The notes under the pieces: model-generated
What the model was told of the DNA's origin: nothing
Seen by the model: the letters and a program-made list of their open reading frames with translations, nothing else
Database searches by the model: none
Part shown: in pieces, positions 1-6,603 of the stretch
How positions within the stretch are numbered: the stretch's first letter is position 1
Layout of the letters: each line of letters starts with the position of its first letter
Assembly: GCA_029859485.1 (NCBI GenBank)
Contig: JAOUDB010000038.1
Span: 1 to 12,138, forward strand
Direction of reading: 5' to 3'
DNA length: 12,138 nt
Origin: Desulfuromonadales bacterium
GTDB taxonomy: Bacteria > Desulfobacterota > Desulfuromonadia > Desulfuromonadales > BM103
Made by a program: the position numbers and the translations under genes

Positions 1-149
1 ACCTCTAGAGAGAGAAACGAACGGTTGGTAAAGAAATTATTAATTCTGACAATAACTACTGGAGTGAAGTAGATAACCAGACAAATTGATAATTGGCGAG
101 GAACCAGTGCCCCTCACAAAAAAACTCCAGCGATAAGATGACGGTTATC

Positions 150-178
150 TTGACAGCCGTCCTCTGGATGAATAGACT
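150..178 (+). promoter_or_regulatory. Putative sigma70-type promoter for the ychJ-like operon
   Basis: A perfect -35 hexamer TTGACA lies at 150-155. After a 17-base spacer comes TAGACT at 173-178, which matches four of six -10 positions. Transcription would start near 185, giving a leader of about 45 bases that ends in an AAGGAG ribosome site. The leader begins with a possible small hairpin (CAGAC 183-187 with GTCTG 199-203). The call rests on motif match and spacing only. Confidence 0.5.
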
Positions 179-228
179 TCGGCAGACTTTTGAAGCCGGT
201 CTGATGACCAATTAAGGAGAATAACCCT

Positions 229-708
229 ATGAACAGCTGTCCATGCGGAAGTGGCAATGATTACACTGCCTGCTGCGAACCGATCATAAGTGGCAAGAAG
301 AAGGCCGACACAGCAGAACAAACGATGCGGGCGCGTTATTCAGCTCATGTAAAAGTCGAGGTCGACTTCATTTACAACAGCACCCATCCCAAACATCGAG
401 AAGGCTACGATCACAAGGGAACACGCAAGTGGGCCGAGGAATCGGAATGGTATGGCCTGGAGATTGTCAGCACCAGCCAAGGTGGCCCCGAAGACAAGCA
501 AGGGGAAGTGGAATTTATTGCCAAGTTCCGCGACAAAGAGGGTCGGCGCAGCCATCACGAGCGGGGTCAATTCAAACGCGAGAAGGGAAAATGGTTGTTC
601 ACAGAAGGTGAGAGGGTCAAATCTCAGCCGATAACCGCAAACAAAATCGGTCGCAACGATCCATGCAGTTGTGGCAGCGGCAAGAAATATAAAAAGTGCT
701 GCGGATAA
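229..708 (+). CDS. ychJ: YchJ-family (UPF0225) protein with two SEC-C zinc motifs
   Basis: This 159-residue protein has the full architecture of the YchJ/UPF0225 family (E. coli YchJ is 152 residues). An N-terminal SEC-C motif has Cys4, Cys6, Cys15 and Cys16. The central NTF2-like region (about 20-130) includes the conserved MRARYSAH and EWYGLEI stretches. A C-terminal SEC-C motif, [19 protein letters not shown], has Cys146, Cys148, Cys157 and Cys158. Both cysteine sets can each bind one zinc ion. The cellular role of YchJ is not established; SEC-C motifs elsewhere (SecA tail) bind ribosomes and SecB, so a link to protein export or quality control is only a guess. There is no signal peptide, so it should be cytoplasmic. 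The start has AAGGAG nine bases upstream (214-219). The next gene follows after 30 bases, so the two are probably co-transcribed from the promoter at 150-178. Confidence 0.93.
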   Translation: MNSCPCGSGNDYTACCEPIISGKKKADTAEQTMRARYSAHVKVEVDFIYNSTHPKHREGYDHKGTRKWAEESEWYGLEIVSTSQGGPEDKQGEVEFIAKFRDKEGRRSHHERGQFKREKGKWLFTEGERVKSQPITANKIGRNDPCSCGSGKKYKKCCG

Positions 709-738
709 TTATTTAACGAAACAAGAAAGGTCCAATGT

Positions 739-963
739 ATGACTCAGCAAGAGATCACCGATGCCGTGATGGCGCTATCACTCGAAGAAAAACAAGCATT
801 CATCCTTGAAACCCTTCCCGGCCTGGCGAAGGATGCCATGGAGGACAAAACTTTTCTGATGCAGCTATTGCCTGTCTTCCTCGGCATCGTTCAGGAAAGC
901 GGCCTGGATCTGGCGCAACTGATGCCGTTGCTCGGCTCGATGCCAATGGCTGGCAGTAAGTAA
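739..963 (+). CDS. Small hypothetical protein, 74 residues
   Basis: I do not recognise a family. The ATG has an AAAGG ribosome site at 726-730, eight bases upstream, and lies 30 bases after the ychJ-like stop on the same strand, so it is likely the second gene of that operon. The protein should be almost entirely helical: an acidic N-terminal half (LSLEEKQAFILETL) followed by a Leu/Met-rich amphipathic stretch (about residues 40-68) containing LLPVFLGIV and LAQLMPLLGSMPM. The hydrophobic part is broken by polar residues and is not a convincing transmembrane helix, and there is no cysteine. It could be a small helical partner protein. It ends 17 bases before the inverted repeat that probably terminates the operon. 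Confidence is high that it is translated because of the ribosome site and spacing; function is unknown. Confidence 0.72.
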   Translation: MTQQEITDAVMALSLEEKQAFILETLPGLAKDAMEDKTFLMQLLPVFLGIVQESGLDLAQLMPLLGSMPMAGSK

Positions 964-972
964 ACCGGACAC

Positions 973-1037
973 AAAAATATGGTGACAGTCACCTCATTTC
1001 TCAACACAACATTTAAATGAGGTAACTGTCACCGATT
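973..1037. terminator. Long inverted repeat, probable bidirectional terminator
   Basis: A 19-base left arm (981-999) and a 19-base right arm (1015-1033) are inverted copies with one mismatch, separated by a 15-base loop. On the plus strand GATTTT follows the stem; on the minus strand ATATTTTTGT follows it. It can therefore end transcription of both the ychJ-like operon and copA, which converge here. In the minus-strand RNA the odd pair is a G-U wobble, so the hairpin is fully paired for the copA transcript. Each arm also starts or ends with a near-palindrome (GGTGACAGTCACC on the left, GGTAACTGTCACC on the right). That nesting is unusual for a plain terminator and hints at a dispersed REP-like element. 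Confidence 0.75.
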
Positions 1038-1058
1038 TTCCCTTCATCTCCTGCATTA

Positions 1059-3512
1059 TCAAAGCTTTCCGGCAAACCTCTTTAGCAGCAAACTATTTGT
1101 CACCACAGACACACTCGAGAAAGCCATGGCCAGCCCGGCAAACTCCGGCTTGAGGACAATACCGAAAGCCGGGTAGAGCAGGCCTGCAGCTATCGGGATT
1201 CCAACAACATTGTAGAAGAATGCCCAAAACAGGTTCTGTTTGATTTTGGCAAGGGTCTTACGGCCAAGGCGGATACTGCGCTCGACATCACGGATATCTC
1301 CTTTGACCAAAACCAGGTCACCGGTTTCCTTGGCGACATCGGTACCACTACCAATCGCAATGCCGACATCAGCCTGAGCCAAAGCCGGAGCATCGTTGAT
1401 ACCGTCTCCAACCATACCGGTCAGTCTGCCCTTTTTTTGGTAGCGCCTCACCACGCTGAGCTTGTCGGCAGGCAAGACTTCGGCTTCAACAAGGTCAAGT
1501 CCCAGTTGAGAGGCAACTGCATCGGCTGCAGCCTGTCGGTCTCCGGTAATCATGACCGTTTCCAAACCGAGCTGCCGTAATCGGGAGATTGTTTCTGCGG
1601 CCCCTTCCTTGATTGTGTCAGCCAGAGCAAGAACGCCCATCAACTGCCCGTCCCTGGCCACATAAATCACAGACTTGCCAACCTCGGCCCACGCGTTGAC
1701 ATGACCTTCAAAAGCCGCAACGTCGATCGACTCACGTTCCATCAAGCGATAGCTTCCAGCCAGAAGCCGAACACCATCAACCTGGCAGACCAGACCGTAC
1801 CCGCCCACTTCCTCAACATCACCAACCGACGGGTAAGTGACCGCATTGTTCTCGGCATGCTCGACAACGGCCCTGGCAAGGGGATGGCTACTGGCCGCCT
1901 CCACGGCGGCCGCGTACTTAAGCAACTCAGCTTCACTGACAGCATCAACGGTCTGCAAATCAGTCACAGAAAACGCGCCTTTGGTCAGAGTTCCGGTTTT
2001 ATCGAGCAGGATCACCTGCAAGCGCGAGATGTTTTCCAAAACCGAAGCCTTTTTGAAAAGAATCCCGGCTGAGAGGCCAACGGAACTGCCAACCATAATC
2101 GCCGTTGGTGTGGCCAGCCCAAGAGCACAGGGGCAGGCAATCACCAGTACAGCAATCGCCATTTTAAAGGCAAACAGGAACCCGGCACCGACAAAGCTGT
2201 ACCAGGTGATAAAGGTCAGAGTTGAAATGACCACGACAACCGGCACAAACCAGTTGGAGACCGCATCAGCCAGTCTCTGGATCGGCGCTTTATCGCCCTG
2301 GGCCTCTTCGACCATGCGCACAATCTGCGCCAGCACCGTTTCACTGCCAACCCGGGTCGCTTCAACGACCAGCCGGCCACTGGTGTTGATCGTCGCTCCG
2401 GTAACCTCGGCTCCCGGCACTTTTTCCACCGGCAACGATTCACCTGTGACCATCGCCTCATCAACCGCCGAAGAACCTTCCACAACAATGCCATCCACAG
2501 GGATTTTCTCACCGGGTCGGACCACCACCTGGTTACCGACCCGCAGCTGACTGGCAGGGACTTCCTCTTCCTTGCCATCCACCAACAGCAGGGCGCGATC
2601 GGCCTGCAGGTTTAAAAGCGTTTTCAACGCCTGGCTGGCCTTCCCTGTCGCACGGGCTTCCAGCCACTTGCCGAAACGGATAAATGTGATCAGCATAGCG
2701 CTGGTTTCGAAAAAAACTTCACCGGAAAGACCAAAGATGTGAAAGAGGGCCAGCAGCGAATAGCCATAGGCGGCCGTGATCCCCATAGCGACCAGCACAT
2801 CCATATTGGTCGAGAGGTTTTTAAGCGATTTCCAGGCACTTCGATAAAAAGTTAAACCGGCACTGAACTGAACCAGAGTCGACAGACCACAGATGAGATA
2901 GATCGTTGCAGAACCGAAAGGGGTGAACCACATCAGCGGCATGATCGGCAGTGCAAGGCTGGCGGCAAAAATCAGCCAATAGAGTTGTCTGCGACCTTCA
3001 TGCAGATCTTCGGAATCTTCGGCGGCAGCACGATACCCGAGAGCGTCGACCTTGACGATCAGATCAGTGCTTTGCACGAGATTGGGATCATAGCTAACGG
3101 AGAGTTTTTCGGCAGCAAAGTTGACAGTAGCCGAAGAGACACCAGGCATCCGGGCGACACCTTTTTCAATGGTTTGCGCACAATTGGCGCAAGTCATTCC
3201 CTGCAAGAAAAATGTACTCGTGCGGTTTTTTTCCATCTTGACGGAATTATCGGTCGCACGGCTCTCTGCTGTCTCAGCTTCATCCTTGGTAATCGGTGCC
3301 ACGATCTGAAAGCCCGTAGCGACAACGACACCTAGAAGCTCTTCGCGACCCGGGCCTCCATCCACAACCATAACCCGACCCTGTTGTTCTTCTAACGAGA
3401 CCACAACCGCACTCACCCCATCCACCGCCTGCAAGGCCGCAGAGACCTTGGCAACGCACTTTTGACAGCTCATGCCGTAGATCGGTAAAGTGATTTCAGC
3501 TTTTGTCGTCAA
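1059..3512 (-). CDS. copA: Copper-exporting P1B-type ATPase CopA
   Basis: This 817-residue pump moves Cu+ out of the cytoplasm across the inner membrane using ATP. It has two N-terminal heavy-metal-binding domains, with GMSCQKC at 13-19 and GMTCANC at 105-111. Eight membrane segments follow from about residue 177. The actuator loop has TGES (356-359), the membrane metal site has CPC (460-462), and the phosphorylated Asp504 sits in DKTGTLT. The nucleotide domain has the HP pair (543-544) and the hinge GDGINDAP (702-709). Segment 7 YN (767-768) and segment 8 MAFSS (796-800) are the residues expected of the Cu+ subclass. The start is TTG, chosen because a perfect GGAGG lies eight bases upstream and the first metal domain begins at once. 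It is the last gene of a three-gene operon, three bases after the preceding stop. No copper-responsive regulator is visible in the window. Confidence 0.97.
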   Translation of the reverse strand: MTTKAEITLPIYGMSCQKCVAKVSAALQAVDGVSAVVVSLEEQQGRVMVVDGGPGREELLGVVVATGFQIVAPITKDEAETAESRATDNSVKMEKNRTSTFFLQGMTCANCAQTIEKGVARMPGVSSATVNFAAEKLSVSYDPNLVQSTDLIVKVDALGYRAAAEDSEDLHEGRRQLYWLIFAASLALPIMPLMWFTPFGSATIYLICGLSTLVQFSAGLTFYRSAWKSLKNLSTNMDVLVAMGITAAYGYSLLALFHIFGLSGEVFFETSAMLITFIRFGKWLEARATGKASQALKTLLNLQADRALLLVDGKEEEVPASQLRVGNQVVVRPGEKIPVDGIVVEGSSAVDEAMVTGESLPVEKVPGAEVTGATINTSGRLVVEATRVGSETVLAQIVRMVEEAQGDKAPIQRLADAVSNWFVPVVVVISTLTFITWYSFVGAGFLFAFKMAIAVLVIACPCALGLATPTAIMVGSSVGLSAGILFKKASVLENISRLQVILLDKTGTLTKGAFSVTDLQTVDAVSEAELLKYAAAVEAASSHPLARAVVEHAENNAVTYPSVGDVEEVGGYGLVCQVDGVRLLAGSYRLMERESIDVAAFEGHVNAWAEVGKSVIYVARDGQLMGVLALADTIKEGAAETISRLRQLGLETVMITGDRQAAADAVASQLGLDLVEAEVLPADKLSVVRRYQKKGRLTGMVGDGINDAPALAQADVGIAIGSGTDVAKETGDLVLVKGDIRDVERSIRLGRKTLAKIKQNLFWAFFYNVVGIPIAAGLLYPAFGIVLKPEFAGLAMAFSSVSVVTNSLLLKRFAGKL
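1431..1437 (-). other. A AAA AAG slippery heptamer in copA
   Basis: In the copA mRNA, codons CAA AAA AAG (Gln692-Lys693-Lys694) form a run of seven A then G. The heptamer is in the X XXY YYZ phase needed for -1 slippage, the same heptamer as in E. coli dnaX. An SD-like GAGG lies about eight bases upstream. A -1 shift would add about 20 residues and stop at TGA, giving a protein that lacks the GDGIND hinge and the last two membrane segments. No strong downstream stem was seen. It may simply be a chance Lys-Lys pair. Confidence 0.3.
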
Positions 3513-3515
3513 GAA

Positions 3516-3974
3516 TCAAACCTCCGAACGGATTGATCCCTCTTGAGGTTTCCAGAGCCAGGCCAGAAGGCTGGTTAAGAAGATGGCCAGAGCGAGTCGC
3601 AAACCAAGCATGACAACAGCATCGCCGCCTAAAACAACAAAGATCAAAACGTCTTCAATCACAGCATGGCAGGTGGCCAGAAAGAGCCCCGTAAGAAAGA
3701 GCTCGCGTTTATCCATCTGCCCTGTAGCCGCCGAACGAATGATGATGCCAGCACCATAAGCGATGCCGAGGAATATCCCGGTAAAGAGCGGCAGAACAGC
3801 TGATTTTCCCAGGCCAAGACAACGCATCGCCGGTTCGGTCCGTGAACCGATGTCACGAAACACCCTCACATAACGTAGGACTTCAAAAATCGCAACCAAT
3901 GGGACCACTATGATTATCAGCTTACCACAAAGCATCAGTCCACCGAGGCAGGCCTCATAGAGGATTGTCATCAT
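3516..3974 (-). CDS. Gate-domain (nucleoside-recognition) membrane protein, second of a pair
   Basis: This is a 152-residue hydrophobic inner-membrane protein of the Gate/nucleoside-recognition type (Pfam 07670; relatives are SpmA/SpmB and the FeoB gate). Hydrophobic segments lie at about 17-33, 58-79, 92-115 and 119-141. A polar signature, ATCHAVIED, places His103 and Glu107 one helical turn apart inside the third segment; this could be a cation or proton site. The start was set at the ATG at 3974 because it overlaps the upstream TGA as ATGA and a G-rich ribosome site precedes it. The open frame runs further back to 4043, but that part lies inside the upstream gene and reads as a polar Arg/Gly-rich stretch. 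Its tail carries the copA ribosome site. The pair probably forms a heteromeric transporter or channel; the substrate is unknown, and the link to copper is inferred only from the operon. Confidence 0.82.
   Translation of the reverse strand: MMTILYEACLGGLMLCGKLIIIVVPLVAIFEVLRYVRVFRDIGSRTEPAMRCLGLGKSAVLPLFTGIFLGIAYGAGIIIRSAATGQMDKRELFLTGLFLATCHAVIEDVLIFVVLGGDAVVMLGLRLALAIFLTSLLAWLWKPQEGSIRSEV
3521..3525 (-). promoter_or_regulatory. Ribosome binding site fixing the TTG start of copA
   Basis: GGAGG in the mRNA lies eight bases before TTG (3512-3510). It is embedded in the last codons of the upstream Gate-protein gene, so ribosomes ending there are well placed to start copA. This decides for the TTG over any later ATG; the next Met (Met14) would fall inside the first metal-binding motif. 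Confidence 0.75.
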
Positions 3975-4432
3975 CCTGCCACCCCCAAGACCTGCATGCC
4001 GAACATCAACCAGCCTGCCACGGCCGCAAGCAGAATGCGGCAAAGAGTCAGGACGCCACCACGGGCACCGGTACTGCTTAACACACCGCCTTCAAGGACC
4101 AGGTTATGGGCGATGCCCATCATGACCCCGCACTGGGTAACCTGCCATGGCGTCAGGTCAAGGGGCGCCAGAACCGCAATCGCGGCGTAGAGGTTGATCA
4201 GTCCCCCGGCGATAAAGGCAAAAGCCGTTGCCCCAGGCAGACCGAACAGTTCCATGAGCGGAGCACACCAGACCCCCAGACTATCGAGCAGACCATAGGC
4301 TTTGCAGAGGTCGACAATAATATAGAGAGGCAGGACAAACTTGATCATTTTAAAAACCGTCCACCAGCCCTCAATGGCCCCACAACGAATACGCTGCAGG
4401 ATTGGCGGGACCTGTTCCTCTGTTATTTCCAT
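3971..4432 (-). CDS. Gate-domain (nucleoside-recognition) membrane protein, first of a pair
   Basis: This is a 153-residue inner-membrane protein of the same Gate-domain class as its downstream neighbour, but a distinct half. It has a short charged N-terminus, then EGWWTVFKMIKFVLPLYIIV leading into the first membrane segment, the typical family motif GLPGATAFAFIAGGLINLYAA (about 64-84, broken here by residue variation), and GIAHNLVLEGG with His109 and Glu114 near the start of another segment. Each of the paired proteins thus carries a buried His followed by Glu at a similar place, suggesting two related halves. It opens the Gate-Gate-copA operon and overlaps the next gene by ATGA, so translation is probably coupled. 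The ATG at 4432 has a modest AGAAGAG ribosome site. No clear promoter was found for it; the upstream 61 bases are shared with the divergent lpxH gene. Confidence 0.85.
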   Translation of the reverse strand: MEITEEQVPPILQRIRCGAIEGWWTVFKMIKFVLPLYIIVDLCKAYGLLDSLGVWCAPLMELFGLPGATAFAFIAGGLINLYAAIAVLAPLDLTPWQVTQCGVMMGIAHNLVLEGGVLSSTGARGGVLTLCRILLAAVAGWLMFGMQVLGVAG

Positions 4433-4457
4433 ATTTTAAGCACTCTTCTTAGTGATG

Positions 4458-4486
4458 TTGACATATCCAAAGCCCAGTCCTATAGT
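4458..4486 (+). promoter_or_regulatory. Near-consensus sigma70 promoter of lpxH
   Basis: A perfect TTGACA (4458-4463), an exact 17-base spacer and TATAGT (4481-4486, five of six) form the best promoter in the window. The expected start point, six to eight bases after the -10, is 4492-4494, which coincides with the A of the ATG at 4494. No ribosome site fits between them, so the transcript is probably leaderless. Confidence 0.68.
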
Positions 4487-4493
4487 GACGGCC

Positions 4494-5234
4494 ATGAGAG
4501 CAATTTTCCTGGCAGATGCGCACCTTTGCAAGCCTTCCGATCCGAACTACCAGGCCATATTGGCCTTCCTTGAAGAGCAGTGTGGCAAAACTGACACGCT
4601 GGTTCTGCTTGGCGACATCTTTGAATTCTGGATCGGCAAGGCAAGTGTGGTCGAAGCCTACGTGCCTGTCATCGATGCCCTCGAGAGAATGCACCAGCAA
4701 GGCACAAAACTGGTTTACGTGGAGGGCAACCACGACTTCCACCTTGGTCCGGTCTTTACCGATCGGTTAGCTTGCCAGGTCCTCCCTGAGGGCGGCAGTA
4801 TTGAGCTTGACGGCAAAAAAGTCTTCCTCGCTCACGGCGACCTTGCCAACCCCGCAGACAAAAGCTATCGCCGCCTGCGCGCCTTTCTCCGCAGCGGCCT
4901 GATACGCACCCTGCTGCGTCTCGCGCCGAATAGCCTGACGATGTCGATAGCGACCCGGAGCAGCTACAACAGCCGAAAGAGTGCGGGTGAAAGGCGCAGT
5001 CGCTGGCCGGCTGGGAAAATCTTGCGGCCCTACGCTGAAGTAATTCTCGCCGAAGGTTACCAGGCTCTTGTCACCGGCCATTACCATCAGCCTTTTCACG
5101 AAAAACTGGACGATGGAGAACACATCGCCCTGGGTGACTGGATCACTCAATTTTCCTACGCTGTCTACGAAAACCACGCCTTCGCCCTGAGGACCTACCC
5201 GGTCGACACAGCCCCGTCCAATTCTGTATCCTGA
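4494..5234 (+). CDS. lpxH: UDP-2,3-diacylglucosamine diphosphatase LpxH (lipid A pathway)
   Basis: This 246-residue calcineurin-like metallophosphoesterase cleaves UDP-2,3-diacylglucosamine to lipid X and UMP at the inner face of the cytoplasmic membrane. The two-metal site is complete: Asp8 and His10 (LADAHLC), Asp41 (GDIFEFWIG, the LpxH form of GDxxE), Asn79 and His80 (EGNHDF), His114 (AHGD), and His196 and His198 (GHYHQP). The GDxFExWIG and GNHDF stretches separate LpxH from general phosphoesterases. The length is close to the 240 residues of E. coli LpxH. The start at 4494 gives the usual family beginning (short beta strand then DxH). An in-frame GTG at 4452 and ATG at 4455 would add 14 atypical residues and lie upstream of the expected transcription start. 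Its last 40 bases overlap the end of the convergent YihY-type gene. Related phosphoesterases such as LpxG are less similar in motif. Confidence 0.88.
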   Translation: MRAIFLADAHLCKPSDPNYQAILAFLEEQCGKTDTLVLLGDIFEFWIGKASVVEAYVPVIDALERMHQQGTKLVYVEGNHDFHLGPVFTDRLACQVLPEGGSIELDGKKVFLAHGDLANPADKSYRRLRAFLRSGLIRTLLRLAPNSLTMSIATRSSYNSRKSAGERRSRWPAGKILRPYAEVILAEGYQALVTGHYHQPFHEKLDDGEHIALGDWITQFSYAVYENHAFALRTYPVDTAPSNSVS

Positions 5235-6577
5235 TCGGCCGAATCTTCCGTCTTTAAGACCAGATCTCTTAAAGTCATATCAGCCAGCGCCTCACGCTCG
5301 GCCCGTTGCAAAGTCTCTTCAAGGCTGGCAACCACCCCACGTTCACGATTCTGACGAAGGTGGCTGTAGTCTGTACCGTCAACGGCCAAACCTCGAATCA
5401 CATCGTGCAACCGGATCTTTTCCAGAGCCCGCGCTGGCTGGTATCCGGAGCCATCGATTTCTTGTGTCGTCTCCACAACAAAACCGAGACGGGTCAATTC
5501 CTCAAGAATTGTCCGTAAAAGACGAGGTGGGACATCAAGATGCGACGCCAGGTCCTCTTGGCCCAGAGCCGGCTTGCCCGCGTAGAAGCGCCGTGAGACA
5601 AAGAGAAGCACCGTAAGAGCAATAAACTCGATGCTGGCGAAATTAACCCTCTGGCCCCTGAGGTCCTGACGAATAGTCCTCAGGTTCTGAGTGGCGTAGG
5701 TCATTTCCAGGCCCAGGAGAACGATCATCCAAGAAAGATAAATCCAGATCATGAGGATTGGCAGGGCCGCCATAGTTCCGTAAATAGCGTTGTAACGGGC
5801 CACGCCAACCTGAAAGTTAAGATAACCCCACTGGCTCAGTTGCCAGAGTGTGCCGCCGAAGACTCCACCGATCAGTGCGGCTCGTGGGCTGACCTTGACG
5901 TTCGGCATAAAGAGATACAGCCCGGCAAACACCAGCCACATCACCATAAACGGTAAGATCTCAAACATGAAGAGCAAAACCTCTCCAAGGTATTCGTACT
6001 TAATCAGGGTGATCACCAGCTGCTGGCTTTTCAAAGTACTGGTCATGGAAATTGCGACCACCACCAACAACGGACCAATGGTGACAACCGAGAAATAATC
6101 GGTAAAACGTCTCAGCATAGGGCGTGTTTCCTCAACGCCCCAGACACTGTTAAATGATTTTTCAATATTGGACAGGAGGGTCAGAACAGTAGCGATCAGA
6201 AAAACCAGACCATAGGTTCCCAAACGAGCAACATTAGTATTGTTGATGTATTCAACGATCTTGGTGACTGCGGCGCCGCCGCCAACGGCCAACTGTTCGA
6301 GGAGGAGTGGCTCAAGTTCATTTTGCACACCAAAACCCTTGAGGACCGAAAAGACCAACGCCAGCAGGGGAACAAGTGACAAGAGAGTCGTAAAGGTCAA
6401 GGCCGAAGCCCGCAACATACAGCCATCAGCGATGAAACCACGAACCACAAGAGCCAGGATCTGCCCCTGATTAACAAGAAATTTTTGCCACCAGGGCTTG
6501 TCAGCGGCATCCATTTCCCACAGCTCATGCTCCAGAAAATTACGGCTTCGATCAATCAGTGAATGTAATGCGCTCAA
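5195..6577 (-). CDS. YihY/BrkB-family (UPF0761) membrane protein with C-terminal Rrf2-like winged helix
   Basis: This is a 460-residue protein. Residues 35-300 match the YihY/BrkB inner-membrane family: about six membrane segments, with the family stretches ASALTFTTLLSLVPLLAL (57-74), NIEKSFNSVWGV (137-148) and ARYNAIYGTMAALPILMIWIYL (260-281, read with its neighbours). The molecular role of this family is not settled; the old RNase BN assignment was withdrawn. E. coli YihY has 290 residues, so about 150 are extra. That tail (312-440) looks like a winged helix of the Rrf2 type: a helix-turn-helix (GQEDLASHLDVPPRLLRTIL), a wing ending SGYQPAR, then EKIRLHDVIRGL, and a final helix. It has none of the three Rrf2 cluster cysteines. 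The start is TTG with GTGAGG five bases upstream. It is third in the operon with the M16 peptidases, 26 bases after them. Confidence 0.87.
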   Translation of the reverse strand: MSALHSLIDRSRNFLEHELWEMDAADKPWWQKFLVNQGQILALVVRGFIADGCMLRASALTFTTLLSLVPLLALVFSVLKGFGVQNELEPLLLEQLAVGGGAAVTKIVEYINNTNVARLGTYGLVFLIATVLTLLSNIEKSFNSVWGVEETRPMLRRFTDYFSVVTIGPLLVVVAISMTSTLKSQQLVITLIKYEYLGEVLLFMFEILPFMVMWLVFAGLYLFMPNVKVSPRAALIGGVFGGTLWQLSQWGYLNFQVGVARYNAIYGTMAALPILMIWIYLSWMIVLLGLEMTYATQNLRTIRQDLRGQRVNFASIEFIALTVLLFVSRRFYAGKPALGQEDLASHLDVPPRLLRTILEELTRLGFVVETTQEIDGSGYQPARALEKIRLHDVIRGLAVDGTDYSHLRQNRERGVVASLEETLQRAEREALADMTLRDLVLKTEDSADQDTELDGAVSTG

Positions 6578-6582
6578 GAGAA

Positions 6583-6586
6583 CCTC
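6583..6586 (-). promoter_or_regulatory. Ribosome binding site fixing the TTG start of the YihY-family gene
   Basis: GTGAGGT in the mRNA has its GAGG core five bases before TTG (6577-6575), within the 26-base gap after the M16 lipoprotein gene. The next in-frame ATG (Met22) has no such site and would drop the N-terminal cytoplasmic helix. Confidence 0.6.
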
Positions 6587-6603
6587 ACTTTGCCCAAAAG
6601 CCG

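Noticed and set aside
1837-2550. 237-codon plus-strand open frame opposite copA
   Set aside because: It mirrors the GC-rich codons of copA, is Ser/Thr/Ala-rich with no recognisable motif, and lies wholly within a gene with complete P-type ATPase motifs.
3975-4043. Longer N-terminus for the second Gate protein
   Set aside because: The extra 23 residues are polar and Arg/Gly-rich, lie entirely in the upstream gene, and the ATGA overlap with an SD site gives a better start.
4452-4493. Upstream GTG/ATG start for lpxH
   Set aside because: The 14 extra residues are not family-like, there is no ribosome site, and the sequence coincides with the -35 and -10 elements.
5195-6577. Ribonuclease BN annotation for the YihY-type protein
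   Set aside because: The RNase BN name for this membrane family came from a misassignment; the true enzyme is a zinc beta-lactamase-fold protein, and no nuclease motif is seen here.
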